From Novosphingobium profundi (GTDB taxonomy: Bacteria; Pseudomonadota; Alphaproteobacteria; Sphingomonadales; Sphingomonadaceae), in contig NZ_JABWCU010000003.1 of assembly GCF_018491765.1 (NCBI RefSeq), positions 372,001 to 436,000 on the forward strand: a DNA stretch of 64,000 nucleotides. The letters run 5' to 3'. Below, piece by piece: positions 1-9,437 of the stretch. Under the pieces are notes generated by a model, which was given only the letters and a program-made list of their open reading frames with translations, had not been told where the DNA came from and made no database searches. A program made the translations under genes and the position numbers. How positions within the stretch are numbered: position 1 is the first letter of the stretch; each line of letters opens with the position of its first letter.

Positions 1-2
1 TC

Positions 3-257
3 CAGGCGACGCGCAAGAAGACGGCCGAGGGCGAGGTCGTGCGCATCCAGGTCCAGGATCGGGGCAAGGGAATGGACAACCGCACGCTCGCCCGTGCGCT
101 CGAAGGCATCAAGATGAGCGCCGACGGCCAGAGCATCGAGCGCCGTCAGGGGCTCGGCTTGCCGCTCGCGCGCCAGCTGATCGCCGCGCACGGCGGATCG
201 CTCACGCTCGAATCCGAACCCGGACAGGGCACCAATGCGCTGGTGGAGTTGCCATGA
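3..257 (+). CDS. Sensor histidine kinase, C-terminal end (partial)
   Basis: Only the last 84 residues lie in the window; the reading frame is open from base 3 and the 5' part is outside. The fragment holds the end of an HATPase_c domain: a DRGKGM G1-type box, then GLGLPLARQLIAAHGG as the G2 region, then the closing SEPGQGT strand typical of histidine kinases. It would bind ATP and phosphorylate a histidine in the missing half. The stop overlaps the tsaE start as ATGA, so it is probably the first visible gene of the tsaE-amgK-murU-addBA operon. The signal sensed cannot be read from this fragment. Confidence 0.85.
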   Translation, partial: QATRKKTAEGEVVRIQVQDRGKGMDNRTLARALEGIKMSADGQSIERRQGLGLPLARQLIAAHGGSLTLESEPGQGTNALVELP

Positions 258-721
258 CGAGCATGACAATTGCGCTGCCCGACCTCGCCGCGATGGACGC
301 CCTGGGGCGCGCCATTGCCGAGCGTTTGCAGCCCGGCGATGTCATTGCGCTCGAAGGCGGGTTGGGCGCGGGCAAGACCACGCTGGCGCGGGCGATCATC
401 GCCGCGCTCGGCCACGCGGGGGAGGTTCCCTCGCCCAGCTTTTCGATCATCGAGGTCTACGAGCCGGGCGCAAAGGGGCAGGGTGTGCGCCTGCCACTGG
501 TCCACGCCGATTTCTACCGGCTCGAACATCCCGACGAGGCCGACGAGATCGGCCTTGACGACTACCGCGAGGGGGCCGTCCTCATCGCCGAATGGCCGGG
601 GCACGCCGGCGGGTTCGCGCATGAGCCGGGATGCCTCGCGCTCACGCTCGAAATTGCGGAACAGGGGCGTATCGCCATTGCCCGCGGGGGGGCGGATTGG
701 CTAGGGCGGATGCCGCAATGA
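254..721 (+). CDS. tsaE: tRNA threonylcarbamoyladenosine biosynthesis ATPase TsaE
   Basis: A 155-residue protein with a Walker A motif GGLGAGKTTLAR near residues 35-46, followed by the SPSFSIIEVYE segment and an HADFYRL motif, all characteristic of TsaE/YjeE. The family works with TsaB and TsaD to make the t6A37 modification of ANN-decoding tRNAs in the cytoplasm. Length matches the family. The ATG at 254 overlaps the preceding kinase stop by four bases, and its own stop overlaps the next gene as ATGA, giving tight translational coupling. The kinase-tsaE-amgK-murU order is an arrangement I associate with sphingomonads. Confidence 0.95.
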   Translation: MTSMTIALPDLAAMDALGRAIAERLQPGDVIALEGGLGAGKTTLARAIIAALGHAGEVPSPSFSIIEVYEPGAKGQGVRLPLVHADFYRLEHPDEADEIGLDDYREGAVLIAEWPGHAGGFAHEPGCLALTLEIAEQGRIAIARGGADWLGRMPQ

Positions 722-1716
722 CACAGGCTGCCATGACACTGCCCGAGGGGCTCGATTCGTTTGTCGCCAAGGCCGGCTGGGCCGACGCGAAAGTGGAGCC
801 GCTTCCCGGCGACGCTTCGTTCCGGCGCTATTTCCGGCTGCGCAAGGGCGAGGATACTTGCGCGATGCTGATGCACGCGCCGCCGCCGACCGAGGATCCG
901 GTGCCGTTCCTGCGCGCCGGGCGCTGGCTTGACGAGAACGGCCTTCGCGCACCGCACATCCTGGCCGAGGACGCGGCGCAGGGCTGGGTCCTGCTCGAAG
1001 ACTTCGGCGATGCCCGCGTGCGCGATTACCTCGATCAGTGGCCGGACGACGAAATGGCGATCTACACCGGCGCGGTCGACGCGCTGGTGCAGCTCCATCG
1101 CTTGCCGTCGGGCCCGTTCAACGACTACACCTTGAGCGAGTACCTGCGCGAGGTGAAGCTGTTCATCGAGTGGTACTGCCCGGCGCAAAAGCTCTACGTC
1201 GACGTTGCCGGCTTCACCCAGGCGTGGGAGCAGGTGCTGGCCGACCTGCTGCCGCGCCAGCGCCCTGCCGTAACCGTGCTGCGCGACTACCACGCCGAAA
1301 ACATCATGCTGCTCGGCGCGCTCGAGAGCCAGGGCCTGCTCGACTTCCAGGACGCGCTGGCCGGCCACCGCGCCTACGACCTGGTTTCGCTTTTGCAGGA
1401 TGCGCGCCGCGACGTCTCACCCGAGGTGGAGCAGGCGATGATCACGCATTACGTGCGGGCGACGGGCTGCGATCCCGAAGTGCTGCTCGCCGACTACGCG
1501 CGCCTTGGCGCGCAGCGCAACGCCAAGATCGTGGGCATCTTCGTGCGCCTCTGGAAGCGCGACGGCAAGGACCGGTACCTTGCGATGATCCCGCGCGTCT
1601 GGGCCCACCTCGAGCGCGACCTCGCGCACCCGGCACTGGCCCCCGTTGCGCGCTGGTTCGAGGCCAACATTCCCGCCGAACTGCGCAGCGCCAGGGGAGG
1701 GCGTTTCGAAGCATGA
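718..1716 (+). CDS. amgK: N-acetylmuramate/N-acetylglucosamine 1-kinase AmgK-like
   Basis: A 332-residue aminoglycoside phosphotransferase-fold kinase. Visible features are the nucleotide loop with GDASFRRYFRL, the VLRDYHAENIMLL catalytic loop (the Brenner-type HxDxxxxN variant seen in this family) and the LLDFQDAL metal-binding DFG equivalent. AmgK phosphorylates the anomeric carbon of MurNAc and GlcNAc during peptidoglycan recycling and bypasses de novo UDP-MurNAc synthesis. I chose the ATG at 718, which overlaps the tsaE stop as ATGA, rather than further-upstream starts inside tsaE. The neighbouring MurU supports the assignment, since AmgK and MurU act in series. Confidence 0.92.
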   Translation: MTQAAMTLPEGLDSFVAKAGWADAKVEPLPGDASFRRYFRLRKGEDTCAMLMHAPPPTEDPVPFLRAGRWLDENGLRAPHILAEDAAQGWVLLEDFGDARVRDYLDQWPDDEMAIYTGAVDALVQLHRLPSGPFNDYTLSEYLREVKLFIEWYCPAQKLYVDVAGFTQAWEQVLADLLPRQRPAVTVLRDYHAENIMLLGALESQGLLDFQDALAGHRAYDLVSLLQDARRDVSPEVEQAMITHYVRATGCDPEVLLADYARLGAQRNAKIVGIFVRLWKRDGKDRYLAMIPRVWAHLERDLAHPALAPVARWFEANIPAELRSARGGRFEA

Positions 1717-2438
1717 ACAGGGCACCCCTTGCCAGCGACACCGCGATGATCCTCTCGGCGGGTCTGGGCAAACGCATGCGGCCGTTGACTGCGACGCAAC
1801 CCAAGCCGCTAGTGCGCGTGGCGCACAAGCCGCTGATCGACCACGCGCTCGACAAGCTCGAGGCGGCGGGGATCACGCAGGCCGTGGTCAACGTGCACTA
1901 CATGGCCGATGCGCTCGAGGGGCATCTCAAGGTGCGCAAGAAAGGCCCGCAGACGCGCATTTCCGATGAGCGGGCACAGCTTCTGGAGACCGGCGGGGGC
2001 ATGGTCCAGGCGGCCGGGATGCTGCCCGATCCCTTCTTTGCATTGAACAGCGACAACATCTGGCTCGACGGTCCGAGCGATGTCTTTGCCGAGTTGTCCA
2101 ACGGCTGGGATCCCGAGCGCATGGACGCGCTCCTGCTGATGGTGCCGCACGCCCGCGCGCGCAACTATCGTGGCGACGGCGACTTCCACCTCGATGCCGA
2201 GGGCCATGTGGCGCGGCGCAAGCCGGGGCGTGTCGCGCCCTTCATCTACACCGGCATCCAGCTCGTTTCGAAGCGCCTCTTGCGCGAGGCGCCCGAGGGG
2301 CCATTCTCGACCAACCTCCTGTGGAGCCGGGCCATCGAGGAGGGCCGTCTCTTCGGCATTTCGCATATGGGCGAGTGGTTCGAAGTGGGCGAGCCGAGCG
2401 CGATCAAGCCGACCGAAGAGTATCTCCTTGGCGCCTGA
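1713..2438 (+). CDS. murU: N-acetylmuramate alpha-1-phosphate uridylyltransferase MurU
   Basis: A 241-residue sugar nucleotidyltransferase. The signature AMILSAGLGKRMRPLT lies within the first 25 residues, followed by PKPLVRVAHKPLIDHAL; a FALNSDN motif provides the metal-binding aspartate. MurU turns MurNAc-1-phosphate and UTP into UDP-MurNAc, the step after AmgK in the recycling route that makes some Gram-negatives tolerant of fosfomycin. The start overlaps the amgK stop as ATGA. The end overlaps the proposed TTG start of addB. Confidence 0.93.
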   Translation: MNRAPLASDTAMILSAGLGKRMRPLTATQPKPLVRVAHKPLIDHALDKLEAAGITQAVVNVHYMADALEGHLKVRKKGPQTRISDERAQLLETGGGMVQAAGMLPDPFFALNSDNIWLDGPSDVFAELSNGWDPERMDALLLMVPHARARNYRGDGDFHLDAEGHVARRKPGRVAPFIYTGIQLVSKRLLREAPEGPFSTNLLWSRAIEEGRLFGISHMGEWFEVGEPSAIKPTEEYLLGA

Positions 2439-5400
2439 TCCCACGAAGACCGTTAGCGTTCCGACCGTCCATTCGCCTACCGTCTACTCGATCGCCGCGC
2501 ACCGGGGGTTTGCCGATGCGCTCGTCGCAGGGCTTGTGCCGCGCTATGCGCAAGGAGACCTCGGTCTTGCCCGATTGACCCTTCTGCTGCCCAGCCGCCG
2601 CACGGTGCGCACGGTGACCGAGGCCTTCGTGCGCCACGCCGGAAGCGGGGACGGCGGTGACGGGGCGACCGGTCTGCTGCTGCCGCGCATGGTCGTGGTG
2701 GGTGATCTCGATCTCGACGAGGCGCTCGGGCCCTTGCTCGACCCGCTGGGGGCAGCCGATATTCCACCGGCTTGCGACCCGACCCGGCGCTGGCTGCGCC
2801 TTGCGCACTACTTGCGCCACGTCGAAGGCGATGCGGCGGGCAAGGGGCCGGCGCTGCTGCGCCGTGCCTTCGAGCTTGGCCGCACGATGGACCGCCTGCT
2901 GGTCGAGGGCATCGCGCCGATCGATCTGCTCTCCGACGAGGTGATCGCGATCGTCGGCGACCTCTCGCGCCATTGGGAGGACAACACCCGCACTTTCCTG
3001 AAAGTCCAGCAATACTGGATTGCCGAGCTGGCCGGCCGCGGTGAGATCGACGCGCCCGAGCGCCGCAACCGCCTGTTCGAGCACGCGGCACGGCGCTGGA
3101 AGGACGCGCCGCCCGCGTTTCCCGTCGTCGCGGCGGGCGTCACCAGCGCCTCGCCCGCGCTCGCGAAACTGCTGCGCGTGGTGAGCGAACTGGAGGACGG
3201 CGCGGTGATCCTGCCCGACCTTGACCTGACGCTGAGCGCGGAGGTGTGGGACGAGCTGGGCCATGCCGGAGTCCCCAAGGAGGCGGGCGATCTGCCGTTC
3301 GGGCCCCACGATGCGGTCACGCATCCGCAATACCATCTCAAGCTGCTGCTCAACCGCATGGGGATCGCGCGCGAGGAGGTGCGGCCCTGGCACCGCTCCG
3401 GCATGGCGGCGAGCGATCCCGTGCGCGGGACGGCCATTTCCAACCTTTTCCTGCCGCCGCGCGCCTCGGCGGCCTGGGTCAAGCTGCCCGCCGACAAGCG
3501 CCGCCTTTCCGACGTGCGGCTGATGGAAAGCACCCACCCCGGCGAGGAGGCGCAGGCGATCGCGCTGCTCGTGCGCGAGGCGCTCGAAGTGCCCGAGCGA
3601 CGCGTCGCGCTGATCACGCCCGATCGCGGGCTTGCCGCGCGTGTGGTTTCACACCTCGCGCGCTGGGGCATCGCGGCCGACGACACCGCTGGTGAGCCGC
3701 TGCCGCAGACCTCGGCGGGGCGCCTGTTCTTGCTGCTCGCGCAAGTGCTGGCCGAGCAGGGCGCACCGGTGCCGCTTATCGCGCTGCTCACCCATCCATT
3801 GGCCGGGAACGGAGATCGGCGCGTGCGCTGGCTCGAGGCGGCGCGCCGTTTCGATCTCGCGCTGCGCGGGCCGCGCCCGGCGGCGGGTTTTGCCCCATTG
3901 GCCGCGCTGGCGAAGGAAAACCGGCTCGAGCGCTGGTGGGACGAGGTCGAGGCCTGCCTCGCTCCGCTCTTTGCGCTCCACGCCGGCGAGCCGCTCGGTA
4001 ATGCGCTGGGCCTCCTGACCGAAGCGGCGGAGAAGCTGTGCGGCGAGGCGCTCTGGACAGGTCCTGACGGCCGCGCGCTGAGCGGCTTTATCGAGGACCT
4101 GCGCTCCGGGGCCGACAGCGCGGGCACGCTTGTCGATGCGCGCGACATTCACGCGATCTTGCGCGACGCGATGGATCGCACTTCGGTGCGCCCGCCCTGG
4201 GGCGGGCACCCGCGCGTTGCCATTTACGGCCTTCTCGAAGCGCGCATGAGCCGTGCCGATCTCGTTATCTGCGGCGGGCTCGTCGAGGGTGTCTGGCCCG
4301 CCAGTCCCGCGCAGGACGCGTTGCTGCCGCCCGCCGTGCTGCGTGCGCTGGGCGTTCCGGGCGCCGATTTCCGCATCGGGCTTGCCGCGCACGACCTTGC
4401 CGCCGCGCTTGGCGCGCCCGAAGTGGTGCTGAGCTGGGCGCAGCGCGACGAAGGCGGCCCGGTGATCCCCTCGCGCTTCGTCCTGCGCGTCAAGGCGATG
4501 CTGGGCGACCAGGCGCTGCGCCATGGCGAGCGCGCGGTGCCCCGCCTCGCGCGCCTGATCGACGACGCGACCCCGGTTCCCGCGCACCCTCGTCCTCAGC
4601 CGATGCCGAGCGCCGAGCAGCGCAAGGTCGACGTCTCGGTGACCGGGCTCGACCGCCTGCGCGGCGATCCCTACCAGTTCTACGCCAGCGCGATCCTGAA
4701 ACTGCGCAGGCTCGACAGCCTGGATGCGGAGCCGAGCGCGGCCTGGCGTGGCGAGGTCGCGCACCTCATCATGCAGAAGTGGCACGAGGCGGGCGAACCC
4801 GAAAAGGGCCTTCACGCGATCGCCCGGCAGGTTCTCGACCAGGAAAGCGCGCACCCTTTGATGCGCGCCTTGTGGTGGCCGCGCCTTGCCGCCGCGCTCG
4901 AGACCTTCGAGGGGCTCGTGCTTACCGGCAAGGCCGAGGGGCGCCGCGTGCTCGGGGTCGAGCAGTGGGGCCACATGGATTACCGCGAAGTGCGTATTCT
5001 GGGCCGGACCGACCGGCTCGATCGCAAGCCTGACGGAACCATCGCGGTGGTTGACTACAAGACCGGCCAGCCGCCTTCGGGCACGCGCGTTCAGGAAGGC
5101 TTTGCGCTTCAGCTCGGCGTCACCGGGCTCATCGTCGAGGCGGGCGGCTTCGAGGGCGTTTCGGGTGAGGTGACCGGCTTCGAGTACTGGTCGATGGCCA
5201 AGACCAAGGAAGGCATGATCGGCTATAGGAACGAGCCGGTGCTCGAGGGGCGCAAGAAGTCGGGCATTCCCCGCGAAGAGTTCCTCGATCGTACGCGCGA
5301 ATACCTCGACGATGCGCTCAATCGCTGGATTCTGGGCACCGAACCGTTCACCGCACGCCTCAATCCCGATCTCGATCTCTACTCGGATTACGACCAGCTC

Positions 5401-5475
5401 ATGCGCCTCGACGAATGGATCACCACCATGGGCCGTAGCGAGCGGCGGCAGGCCGAGGAAGGAGAGGGCGCATGA
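2428..5475 (+). CDS. addB: Double-strand break repair protein AddB (alphaproteobacterial type)
   Basis: A protein of about 1015 residues. It begins with the SIAAHRGFADALVAGLVPRY segment typical of alphaproteobacterial AddB and ends with a RecB-like nuclease domain whose core GRTDRL and VVDYKTGQ motifs lie near residues 860-890. AddB pairs with AddA to process DNA double-strand ends for RecA loading. There is no in-frame ATG near the conserved N-terminus, so I place the start at TTG 2428, inside the end of murU; this is the least certain point. The stop overlaps the addA ATG. Confidence 0.92.
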   Translation: MAPDPTKTVSVPTVHSPTVYSIAAHRGFADALVAGLVPRYAQGDLGLARLTLLLPSRRTVRTVTEAFVRHAGSGDGGDGATGLLLPRMVVVGDLDLDEALGPLLDPLGAADIPPACDPTRRWLRLAHYLRHVEGDAAGKGPALLRRAFELGRTMDRLLVEGIAPIDLLSDEVIAIVGDLSRHWEDNTRTFLKVQQYWIAELAGRGEIDAPERRNRLFEHAARRWKDAPPAFPVVAAGVTSASPALAKLLRVVSELEDGAVILPDLDLTLSAEVWDELGHAGVPKEAGDLPFGPHDAVTHPQYHLKLLLNRMGIAREEVRPWHRSGMAASDPVRGTAISNLFLPPRASAAWVKLPADKRRLSDVRLMESTHPGEEAQAIALLVREALEVPERRVALITPDRGLAARVVSHLARWGIAADDTAGEPLPQTSAGRLFLLLAQVLAEQGAPVPLIALLTHPLAGNGDRRVRWLEAARRFDLALRGPRPAAGFAPLAALAKENRLERWWDEVEACLAPLFALHAGEPLGNALGLLTEAAEKLCGEALWTGPDGRALSGFIEDLRSGADSAGTLVDARDIHAILRDAMDRTSVRPPWGGHPRVAIYGLLEARMSRADLVICGGLVEGVWPASPAQDALLPPAVLRALGVPGADFRIGLAAHDLAAALGAPEVVLSWAQRDEGGPVIPSRFVLRVKAMLGDQALRHGERAVPRLARLIDDATPVPAHPRPQPMPSAEQRKVDVSVTGLDRLRGDPYQFYASAILKLRRLDSLDAEPSAAWRGEVAHLIMQKWHEAGEPEKGLHAIARQVLDQESAHPLMRALWWPRLAAALETFEGLVLTGKAEGRRVLGVEQWGHMDYREVRILGRTDRLDRKPDGTIAVVDYKTGQPPSGTRVQEGFALQLGVTGLIVEAGGFEGVSGEVTGFEYWSMAKTKEGMIGYRNEPVLEGRKKSGIPREEFLDRTREYLDDALNRWILGTEPFTARLNPDLDLYSDYDQLMRLDEWITTMGRSERRQAEEGEGA

Positions 5476-8400
5476 GCGGTCCGGCCAGGGTCTATCCCCT
5501 TCACGGCAACCAGATGCCTGCGGTCAACCCGCTCGACACCGTCTGGCTTTCGGCCTCGGCGGGGACGGGCAAGACTCAGGTGCTCTCCTCGCGCGTGCTG
5601 CGCCTGCTGCTCGAGCCGAGCATCTCGCCCTCGCAGATCCTGTGCCTGACCTTCACCAAGGCGGGCGCGACCGAGATGGCCGCGCGCATCAACGGCACGC
5701 TCGCCGAATGGGTGCGGATGGAGGATGTCGAGCTGTTTCCGCGCCTCGAGGCGATCGGTGCGGCCACCGACGAGGCGACGATGGCGCGCGCGCGCACGCT
5801 GTTCGCGGCCGTGCTCGATTGCCCCGGCGGGGGCCTGCGGATCGACACCATCCACGCCTTCTCGCAGTGGCTCCTGGCGACCTTCCCGCTCGAGGCGGAC
5901 CTCATCCCCGGCAGCCGTCCGATGGAGGACCGCGAACGTACCTTGCTGGCCAAGCAGGTGCTCGCCGACCTGCTCGTCGCCGCCGAGGAGGACCCGCTCG
6001 GTGACCCGCAACTGCTCGATGCCATCGCCGCGCTTTCGCTGCGCCATGGACCCGACGCGGTGATCGGCTTCCTCCTGCGCTGCGCGAGCGCGCGCGAGGT
6101 GTGGTTCGGAGCCGGAAGCTGGCAAGCGGGCGACATGCGCGCCCATGTCCTGCGCCTGCTCGACCTGCCGCCGCATGCCGATGCGGACATGCTCGCCGAT
6201 CTGTGTTCGGACCAGCGCTTCGACGTCGCCTCGGTGCGCCGCTGCATGGAAGTGAACCATGAGTGGGGCACCAAGAAGGGGCTCGAGGCGGTCGATGCGA
6301 TCAGCGAATGGCTGCTTGGAACGCCCGCGCAGCGCGTCGGGGCGATCGAGGGGCTGGCCAAGGCCTTTCTGACCCAGAAGGGCGAACCCAAGTCGAGCAC
6401 CTCGCAGGAGAAGATCGATCCCTCCTACGCCGATTACGCCGCCCGCGTGGTCACCTCGATCGAGGCGGTGCGCTCGCTGCGCGCGATGCTCGACCTCGTC
6501 GACCATCTGGTGCCTTCGTTGCGGCTGGGGCGCGCCTTCGCAATCGCCTGGGACGAAGCCAAGGCGCGCGAGGGGCTGATCGATTTCGACGACCAGATCC
6601 GCCGCGCCGCCTCGCTGCTGCAGGACAAGGCGCAGGCCGACTGGATCCGCTACAAGCTCGACCGGCGCTTCGACCACATTCTCGTTGACGAGGCCCAGGA
6701 CACCAACGAGCAGCAATGGGCGATCATCTTTGCGATGGCCGAGGAGTTCTGGGCCGGGATCGGCCAGCACGAGGAGCGCATGCGCACGCTTTTCGTGGTG
6801 GGCGACTACAAGCAGGCGATCTTCCGCTTCCAGGGCACCAGCCCGGAGAACTTCCGCAAGGCGGCCGACCGGGTGCGGCGCCTGATGCGCGCGGCGGCGA
6901 ACAACGCGGCGCGCCTGCGTGCGCCCCATGCCCCGCGCGAGTTGCGCGAACTGGGGCTCGACCGCAGCTTCCGCACCGCGCAGCCGGTGCTCGACTTCGT
7001 CGACCGCGCGATCGCCGAGATCGGTCCCCAGCGCTTCGGTCTCGACCGCGCGGCCGAACGCCACGAAGGCGAACTGCGCCCCGGTTACGTGGCGCTGTGG
7101 CGTCCGGTGGGCGCCCAGGCGGCCGATGACGATGGCCCGAGCGAGGATGCGGGCGAAGGCGAGGACGGCGAGGAAACCTGGCTTTCGGGCCCGCAGCGCC
7201 GCATGGCCGATGCCATCGCGCAGCAGGTGCGCGACTGGCTCGACCCGCACGGGCCCGGCTTCACGCTCGACAAGGGCAAGCGCCGCCGCGCCACGGCGGG
7301 CGACATCATGGTGCTGGTGCGCCAGCGCAAGGAACTGGCGGGGCTCATCGTCGCGCGGTTGCACGCGGCGGGGGTCGCGGTGGCGGGCGTCGACCGCCTG
7401 CGCCTGGGCGCGCCGCTGGCGGTGAAGGACCTCGTGGCCGCGCTGCGCTTCGCCGCGCAGCCGCTCGACGACCTGAACCTCGCCAGCCTGCTCGTCTCGC
7501 CGCTGGTCGGCTGGTCGCAGGAGCAGCTTCTCGAACACGGGTACCGCGACAAGCACGTGCGGCTCTGGGATCACTTGCGTGCTTCCACCAAGGTCGAGGT
7601 GGGGGCGATGCTGATCCACCTGGGGGACCTGCTTGCGCGCGCCGATTATCAGCCGCCACACGCGCTGTTGCAGTGGATTCTGGTGGGCCCCTGGCAGGCG
7701 CGGCGGCGGCTCGTCGCGCGGCTCGGCAGCGAGGCGGGCGACCCGATCGACGAACTGGTCAATGCCGCGCGCGCTTATGCCGTCACCGATACGCCCAGCC
7801 TCGTCGGGTTCCTGGCCTGGTTCGAGGCGGGCGATGGCGAGTTGAAGCGCGAGGCCGACAACGCCGGCGGACGCGTGCGCGTGATGACCGTGCATGGCTC
7901 GAAGGGGTTGCAGGCGCCGATCGTGATCCTGGCCGACGCGACGGGCAACCCCGAGACCGCGCGCGAGGGTGGTGTGGCGCTGCCCGATCCGCGCGATGCG
8001 CGCCGCCGCGTGCCGCTTCCGCCGATCTCGAAGGCCGCCAAGGTCGGTCCGATCGCGCAGGAGATTGCGGCTGCCAAGCAAGCCGACGAGGAAGAGCACT
8101 GGCGCCTGCTCTACGTGGCGATGACCCGCGCCGAGGAAGCTCTGTTCGTCGGCGGGGCCCTGGGTCCGAAAGACAAAGGCCAGCCCGCGCCCAAGAGCTG
8201 GTACGCGCAATTGCGTGGCCTGTTCCCGGCCGAGGCCGAGCTTGCCGATCCGATCTGGGGCGCGCGCTGCGAGGAGGGGGCTCTCGCGCCTTCGGTCCCG
8301 CTGCGCGCAGGTCCCGCCGAATTGCCCCTGCGCGAGCCGCTGCCACTCTGGACCCAGCGCGCGCCGCCCGCCGAGCCGCGTCCGCCGCGCCCGCTCGCGC

Positions 8401-8972
8401 CGTCTTCGCTGGGTGAGGACGATGCACCCGATCCGCCGTTTCCTCCGGGTTCGGGACGAACGGCGGCGCGGCGTGGCACCGTGCTCCATGCCCTGCTCGA
8501 ACGCCTGCCCGCGCTGGCCGCGGACGAGCGCAGGGAGGCGGGCGAGCGCTGGCTGACGCGCAACGCGCGCGATCTCGACGCGACAACCCGCGGCGAGCTC
8601 CTGTCCGATGTGCTGGGGGTCGTCTCCAATCCCGAATGGGCGGACCTGTTCGGTGCGCAGAGCCTGGCCGAAGTGCCGGTGGCGGCGGTCGTGGGCGAGC
8701 AGGTGGTGGCGGGCACGATCGACCGCCTTGTCGTCGAGCCCGACCGGGTTCGGCTGGTCGACTACAAGACCTCGCGCCGTCCGCCGACGTCGCTGGGCAC
8801 CGTGCCGCGCGGGGTCTTGCGCCAGATGGGCGCCTATGCCGCCGCGCTAGAACAGACCTTTCCGGGCCGCAAGGTCGAGGTCGCCATTCTCTACACCGCG
8901 CTGCCGCTCATGATTCGGGTTCCGGACGATGTGCTCGACGCGCACAAGCCGGACTTGACCGCAGCGCAGTAA
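5472..8972 (+). CDS. addA: Double-strand break repair helicase-nuclease AddA
   Basis: A 1166-residue UvrD/RecB-family helicase. The Walker A motif ASAGTGKTQVL is near residues 27-37, motif Ia LTFTKAGATEMAAR follows, motif II is ILVDEAQDTNEQQW near residue 405, and a C-terminal nuclease motif (GTIDRLVVE, then LVDYKTSRR) is near residue 1085. With AddB it unwinds and resects broken DNA ends. The start overlaps the addB stop as ATGA. Its length fits the alphaproteobacterial family. It is one of two break-repair routes in the window; the other is LigD/Ku. Confidence 0.95.
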   Translation: MSGPARVYPLHGNQMPAVNPLDTVWLSASAGTGKTQVLSSRVLRLLLEPSISPSQILCLTFTKAGATEMAARINGTLAEWVRMEDVELFPRLEAIGAATDEATMARARTLFAAVLDCPGGGLRIDTIHAFSQWLLATFPLEADLIPGSRPMEDRERTLLAKQVLADLLVAAEEDPLGDPQLLDAIAALSLRHGPDAVIGFLLRCASAREVWFGAGSWQAGDMRAHVLRLLDLPPHADADMLADLCSDQRFDVASVRRCMEVNHEWGTKKGLEAVDAISEWLLGTPAQRVGAIEGLAKAFLTQKGEPKSSTSQEKIDPSYADYAARVVTSIEAVRSLRAMLDLVDHLVPSLRLGRAFAIAWDEAKAREGLIDFDDQIRRAASLLQDKAQADWIRYKLDRRFDHILVDEAQDTNEQQWAIIFAMAEEFWAGIGQHEERMRTLFVVGDYKQAIFRFQGTSPENFRKAADRVRRLMRAAANNAARLRAPHAPRELRELGLDRSFRTAQPVLDFVDRAIAEIGPQRFGLDRAAERHEGELRPGYVALWRPVGAQAADDDGPSEDAGEGEDGEETWLSGPQRRMADAIAQQVRDWLDPHGPGFTLDKGKRRRATAGDIMVLVRQRKELAGLIVARLHAAGVAVAGVDRLRLGAPLAVKDLVAALRFAAQPLDDLNLASLLVSPLVGWSQEQLLEHGYRDKHVRLWDHLRASTKVEVGAMLIHLGDLLARADYQPPHALLQWILVGPWQARRRLVARLGSEAGDPIDELVNAARAYAVTDTPSLVGFLAWFEAGDGELKREADNAGGRVRVMTVHGSKGLQAPIVILADATGNPETAREGGVALPDPRDARRRVPLPPISKAAKVGPIAQEIAAAKQADEEEHWRLLYVAMTRAEEALFVGGALGPKDKGQPAPKSWYAQLRGLFPAEAELADPIWGARCEEGALAPSVPLRAGPAELPLREPLPLWTQRAPPAEPRPPRPLAPSSLGEDDAPDPPFPPGSGRTAARRGTVLHALLERLPALAADERREAGERWLTRNARDLDATTRGELLSDVLGVVSNPEWADLFGAQSLAEVPVAAVVGEQVVAGTIDRLVVEPDRVRLVDYKTSRRPPTSLGTVPRGVLRQMGAYAAALEQTFPGRKVEVAILYTALPLMIRVPDDVLDAHKPDLTAAQ

Positions 8973-9051
8973 TCCTTTCGGGAAGAGCCGTTGCCTCGCG
9001 GCGTTTCATCCCTAGATTGATCGTCAAACGAAGTTCTCAGGAGTTTGCCCA

Positions 9052-9372
9052 ATGCCCACCATTGCCGTTACCGATTCCAGCTGGGAAGACGACGTTCTCA
9101 AGTCCGAGACGCCCGTGCTCGTCGATTTCTGGGCCGACTGGTGCGGTCCGTGTAAGATGATCGGCCCGGCTCTCGAGGAAATCTCGGACGAACTCGATGG
9201 CAAGGTGAAGATCGCCAAGATGGACATCATGGCCAACACCGATATTCCCGGCCAGATCGGCGTGAAGTCGATCCCGCTCATGGTTCTCTTCAAGAACGGC
9301 GAAGCGGTGGCCCAGAAGCTGGGTGCGGCTCCCAAGAGCGCGCTCAAGGGCTGGATCGAAAGCGAGATCTGA
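9052..9372 (+). CDS. trxA: Thioredoxin
   Basis: A 106-residue classical thioredoxin with the redox-active WCGPCKM motif near residue 31 and the cis-proline loop KSIPLMVLF. It reduces disulfides in cytoplasmic proteins and receives electrons from thioredoxin reductase. A short gap after addA and the ATG preceded by AGGAGTTTGCCCA support this start. The gene is followed by a strong convergent hairpin terminator. Confidence 0.97.
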   Translation: MPTIAVTDSSWEDDVLKSETPVLVDFWADWCGPCKMIGPALEEISDELDGKVKIAKMDIMANTDIPGQIGVKSIPLMVLFKNGEAVAQKLGAAPKSALKGWIESEI

Positions 9373-9404
9373 TCCTCGTTTTCAACCGGTTATGCTGGTT
9401 TCCT

Positions 9405-9437
9405 GAACCCCTTTCGCACCTCGGTGCGGGAGGGGTT
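9405..9437. terminator. Bidirectional hairpin terminator between trxA and the IMPase-like gene
   Basis: A 16-bp stem with two G-U pairs and a 2-nt loop, starting GAACCCC and ending GGGGTTC. It lies between two convergent genes and touches the stop codon of the minus-strand gene, so it can serve both. Confidence 0.8.
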